Part shown: positions 60,790 through 64,000 of the stretch, piece by piece
Layout: every line of letters starts with the position of its first letter
Position numbering within the stretch: the first letter of the stretch is position 1
Assembly (NCBI GenBank): GCA_038380435.1
Contig: JAWZYU010000013.1
Coordinates: 10,677,901 to 10,741,900, forward strand
Direction of reading: 5' to 3'
DNA: 64,000 nt
Source of the DNA: Ryuthela nishihirai
Taxonomy: Eukaryota > Arthropoda > Arachnida > Araneae > Heptathelidae
Notes under the pieces: model-generated
What the model saw: only the letters and a program-made list of their open reading frames with translations
What the model was told of the DNA's origin: nothing
Database searches by the model: none
Program-made: the position numbers and the translations under genes

Positions 60790-61550
60790 TCAGTGATGGA
60801 AATCATCCCGCACTTTGCAATGGGAACAATAGCAAAGTTCATTTTCTTAAACGCTTTGAAAAAGAACACATCGCTAAAAATTTTAACATGGAGTTTATAT
60901 TTACATATTGGTTCCTATCCCCTCACGGCCCCTTCTTATAATTTTAGACGAGTTAGCTTGTCACACAGGATTCCATTTCCAAATAGAAATATAATAAAAA
61001 GGCATTTTGTTTTTCTAGCTCCTAAAATTTACAATAGTTTAGACTTAAATATTAGAAATGAAATTAGTTCGCTTTAAAGATAAAATAAAAAAAAATTTCG
61101 TATTGATAATTTGGAACATTTTTTAAAATTTTGAATATCTATTTCCTTCTGTTACTCTTGTGCTTGTTGGCTGTCGCTTCGAAATGATAATTTGACTTTA
61201 CGATTTAGAATTAAATATTTAATGGCATACAATTTGTAAATTCGAAACATTGTTCATTACTAGAGGTACATCAACGGATGTGTTGCCACATATTATAATA
61301 CTTTACTCAATCTCCGAATGTGGAGTGGGCATCCCTGTCCTTTGGCTCTCGACACATTGCTAAGTCAAACATTTCCTTTTTTTTCCTTTTCTTTTTGCCA
61401 TTATTATTTTATTTTGTATATTGGTGATTGGTGTTATTATTTTTGTTCATTTGTAACAATACGTGTTTCCTAAAATACCATATGTACTTATATAGCTGTT
61501 GTGTAATATGATTTTAGGACACATAAAAACTGATTGATTGATTCATTGAT
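60790..61550 (+). mobile_element. CR1/L2-like LINE 3' end
   Basis: The frame 60793-61077 ends in NIIKRHFVFLAPKIYNSLDL and then RNEISSL, matching the 'R.F...P.IWNSLP..IR...S...FK' tail typical of CR1/L2/jockey-group polyproteins. About 450 bp of 3' UTR is followed by a TGATTGATTGATTCATTGAT tail at 61531-61550, the kind of short tandem 3' end seen in CR1/L2 elements. 5' truncated and decayed. Confidence 0.6.
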
Positions 61551-62046
61551 CATAGGAAGTTTATATTCCATTTTAGTGTTAAAATTGAAAACACGAGGCT
61601 TTTTTTTAATTTACCAATAAAAGCACTTTTTAAATTACTTTTTAAATCTTTAAGGACCGACCGTGCGAGCAAAGAGAATGCTCTGTTGCCGTGTGTCTTC
61701 CTACTGCAGTCTCCTCTTCCTCAGAAATAGTTTCCTTTGAATGCTTATTCCACTGACAGAGGCTGCGATCAGCGCCAGTGGAAAGTGGCTGGCATGGTTG
61801 AGAAATACTGAATGTTCCGAATTGACTATCAAGTCCAGTGAAAGGTTTTTTTTCTGCAAATGCCTCTGCATAGTTTCTTCTGCTTAACAACAATTCAAAT
61901 GAACAGCGTGTCTGCTGAAGAAGCAATCTTTTTTCCCCTAACATTACGACTGTACATATTTAATTAAAAAAATCCATTTTTAATTCGTGCAGACTAAAAT
62001 ACTGAGATATAAAATATTTTTACAGAATCGTTTAATATTGCCGATC
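61551..62046. other. No gene seen
   Basis: AT-rich; a 100-codon minus-strand ORF (61642-61944) lacks recognisable features. Confidence 0.35.
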
Positions 62047-62048
62047 TA

Positions 62049-62464
62049 CAGGGGGTTTCAAAATTCTGTATACAAATTTCAATGGGAGGTAGGGAACACG
62101 AAGACAAACCTTTTTCTTCTATGCATGTATGTCCGCTGATGTAACCTTCGGTGCTAGAGGGCGCTGTTTGGCGGCGCTGCAACTGTTCGCGAAATTCCGG
62201 GAATCTTTCAGAATGTACGGCAATCAATGCTTCGACGCTGTCATGCATGCAATTGCCGATCCAACTCTAAGCACCTTCTTTAAATAAACATGTTGTTCAC
62301 ATTTGTTTCCATTCATTTATGTACCACCTCCACCGATATTTCTGTCAGCGCCCTCTAGCACCAAAGAGTTACGTCAGCGGACATACATTCATAGACGAAA
62401 AAGGTTTGTCTTGGTGTTCCCTATCTCCCATTGAAATTTGTACAGAGAATTTTGAAACACCCTG
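62049..62464. mobile_element. MITE with long terminal inverted repeats
   Basis: Left arm 62049-62166 and right arm 62346-62464 are inverted copies of about 118 bp with few mismatches (outer CAGGG(G/T)GTTTCAAAATTCT, inner GGTGCTAGAGGGCGCTG). TA lies directly outside both ends (62047-62048 and 62465-62466), consistent with TA target duplication of a Tc1/mariner-superfamily relative. The 416-bp element has no transposase. Confidence 0.88.
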
Positions 62465-62466
62465 TA

Positions 62467-62984
62467 CAGGAAATTCTGGAAGCAGTTTTTTTAAAAATGA
62501 GTTGATTAAACTGTAATGCATTAATTCCCGTAATGACAAATTTAAAGCAATTAAAGTGGTTTAAAATTATTTCGTAAATCACGATGCATGACATAAAATA
62601 TCACTGTAAAATTAGAATCGTTCTGAATGTTTACTAGTCATATTGACAGCGCGTGATCAATTATAAGTTGTGAACAAAGCTCCTTCAACCATTTCAATCT
62701 GAAAAGCACACAACTCATCAACTTTAGATGTCTTTTCTCAACTGATCATTTACTCAAGGAAGGTTTATTACTCTCTGTTGAAATGGTTTAACGATCGCAT
62801 AACTCAAAACAAGGTCTTTGCTAAAAACACTTTCTCTACAAGTTATGGGCTCTATTTGAGATAAAACCAGATTGTAATATATTGAAATATTCTTTCCTAA
62901 CAAATCACCTTCAGATTATTTAAAATCAGGGTTTAAATAAGATGCAATTTCTTTACATAAATTTAATATCCCTTCCATAAGATA
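62467..62984. other. No gene seen
   Basis: AT-rich, no feature recognised. Confidence 0.35.
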
Positions 62985-63220
62985 CTGCTCAAAGACTGTT
63001 GATGACTCCTTTGTCTAAACTCATCACTATTTACATAAACCATTTAATACTCAAGATGTAGCATATGAAACCAAAAGTATGAAGCTTGAGGTCAGTTTGC
63101 TTACAAAGTAGCCAAGGTTCGCTACCACAACAAACTGTGCAGAGGATTAAACTCAATGTGCAATATTTATCTCTGCAAGTAATTGAAGTAGTGTTGGTTA
63201 TCTGTACAAGGAAGGAAACT
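62985..63220 (-). mobile_element. LINE 3' end fragment, decayed
   Basis: The minus-strand frame contains CGSEPWLLCKQTDLKLHTFG and SIKWFM, a diverged form of the YGSETWTLCKQDNRKLDAFD / IRWFN segment at 52780-52890. Only about 230 bp remain. Confidence 0.7.
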
Positions 63221-64000
63221 TTTAGGACAAGTGTCGATGTCGATTCTACTGAATCGATAGCAGACCTTTGCACGTGTTTTGCTGAATAGCGCCACCCAAG
63301 TTTTCCTCTAAAAGAAACCTCGTGAAATATTCGCTAGCGAGCAAGCCAATAACCTGGAAATGTGTCAGTTAGCCGCCGAGGAAACCTTCGGAGTGCAGCA
63401 GTAATAACAAAAGTCGGAGAGAGTCCTCTTAGGGAAACGGGAAGGGGGGGGGGGGGGGGATGCGAAGGCAGAAAAACTCAGAGTGATCCAATAGTGCCCC
63501 AGCATTAGTGGTATTGGCAAGCAGTGCAGAGCATTTAATTCTCATTCAGTTCTTTTTCTCTCTTCAGTGATGTTCATCTCTCTCGGTGCGATTCCCTCTG
63601 GGACTCTCCGCATTCATGTTAATTAGCTCGACTGCAGCCTCAAGCTCTTCTGCTTTGCTCATTTGCTCGCTTTCTTTAACTTCCATTTGCTTCCCACAGT
63701 TTGCTCTTTGCTCTGCCTCTTCCTTCTCATCTCAGTTATCTTGGCGCACTTTTCGCCTCTTCTTTTATTTTCTCGCCCATTTTTCATCATTTACCAACAT
63801 GCTATTTTTACTTTTGGAAATTTTATCGCTTTCCAACTCACCTTACTTTTCAAAAAAAAATCATTGCCACTTTTAAAGTCGTTGTTTCACTTTTTTTCTA
63901 CAATTTTATTTCAGGTATTAAGTATTTGTTTGTTCTAATTTTTTACAGATTCAGCACCAAATCCCCCCCCCCTCACTATTTTTCCTTTCATTGCTTGAAA
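63221..64000. other. No gene identified
   Basis: Poly-G at about 63446-63459 and CT-rich simple sequence at 63540-63780. Overlapping plus-strand ORFs at 63586-63938 are Leu/Phe/Ser-rich and follow the CT bias; not convincing. A C-run lies at 63964-63972. Confidence 0.35.

Overview
This is a eukaryotic, almost certainly animal and probably arthropod, nuclear window. There are no operons or Shine-Dalgarno-led genes. The one convincing host coding segment is an exon with GT/AG splice borders. The rest is AT-rich, CpG-containing intergenic or intronic DNA filled with satellites, non-LTR retrotransposon fragments, a tRNA-derived SINE family, LTR fragments and fossils of Tc1/mariner (and perhaps hAT) transposons. 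The arthropod guess rests on this TE mix and on the extracellular LRR protein; I cannot name a species.

Layout. 1-2340: 5' part of an RTE-like (CFDP2-type endonuclease) LINE on the minus strand, split by a SINE with a perfect target-site duplication. 2458-2843: head-to-head pair of SINE halves. 4207-9355: satellite of about 44 near-identical 117-bp units. 10282-10980: possible small inverted-repeat element. 12940-13390: LINE 3' relic. 14835-15375: degenerate ~120-bp minisatellite. 16082-16900 and 26057-27004: two opposite-strand LTRs of one Ty3/gypsy-like family, each followed by a primer-binding-site-like motif. 17235-17605: another LINE 3' end containing a perfect hairpin. 18698-22745: 30-bp satellite that is open in all three minus frames. 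23225-23990: 35-bp satellite. 29122-29537: the best full-length SINE. 30490-31510: dead mariner. 32140-34690: two LINE fragments, one retaining a YADD reverse-transcriptase box. 36160-36600: SINE and LINE relics. 39079-39478: second well-delimited SINE. 45633-46658: Tc1-type element with good termini and a gutted transposase. 46873-47798: exon of a secreted leucine-rich-repeat protein (minus strand). 48242-49051: SINE copies. 50040-50830 and 57180-58100: inverted pair of an unclassified modular repeat. 52735-53264: LINE 3' end with a (GAT)n tail. 60790-61550: CR1/L2-like LINE 3' end. 62047-62466: MITE with ~118-bp terminal inverted repeats and TA flanks.

How it works together. The only gene with a plausible cellular role is the LRR protein: a signal peptide, an LRRNT cysteine cap and about nine LRRs, leaving at a phase-1 splice donor towards lower coordinates; the Tc1 element would then lie in its next intron. 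The other sequences are parasites or their debris, and several insertion orders can be read directly (SINE after LINE; duplication inside one LTR). The most interesting undescribed items are the modular inverted-repeat family, the SINE family with its conserved central domain, and the 30-bp satellite with three open frames.
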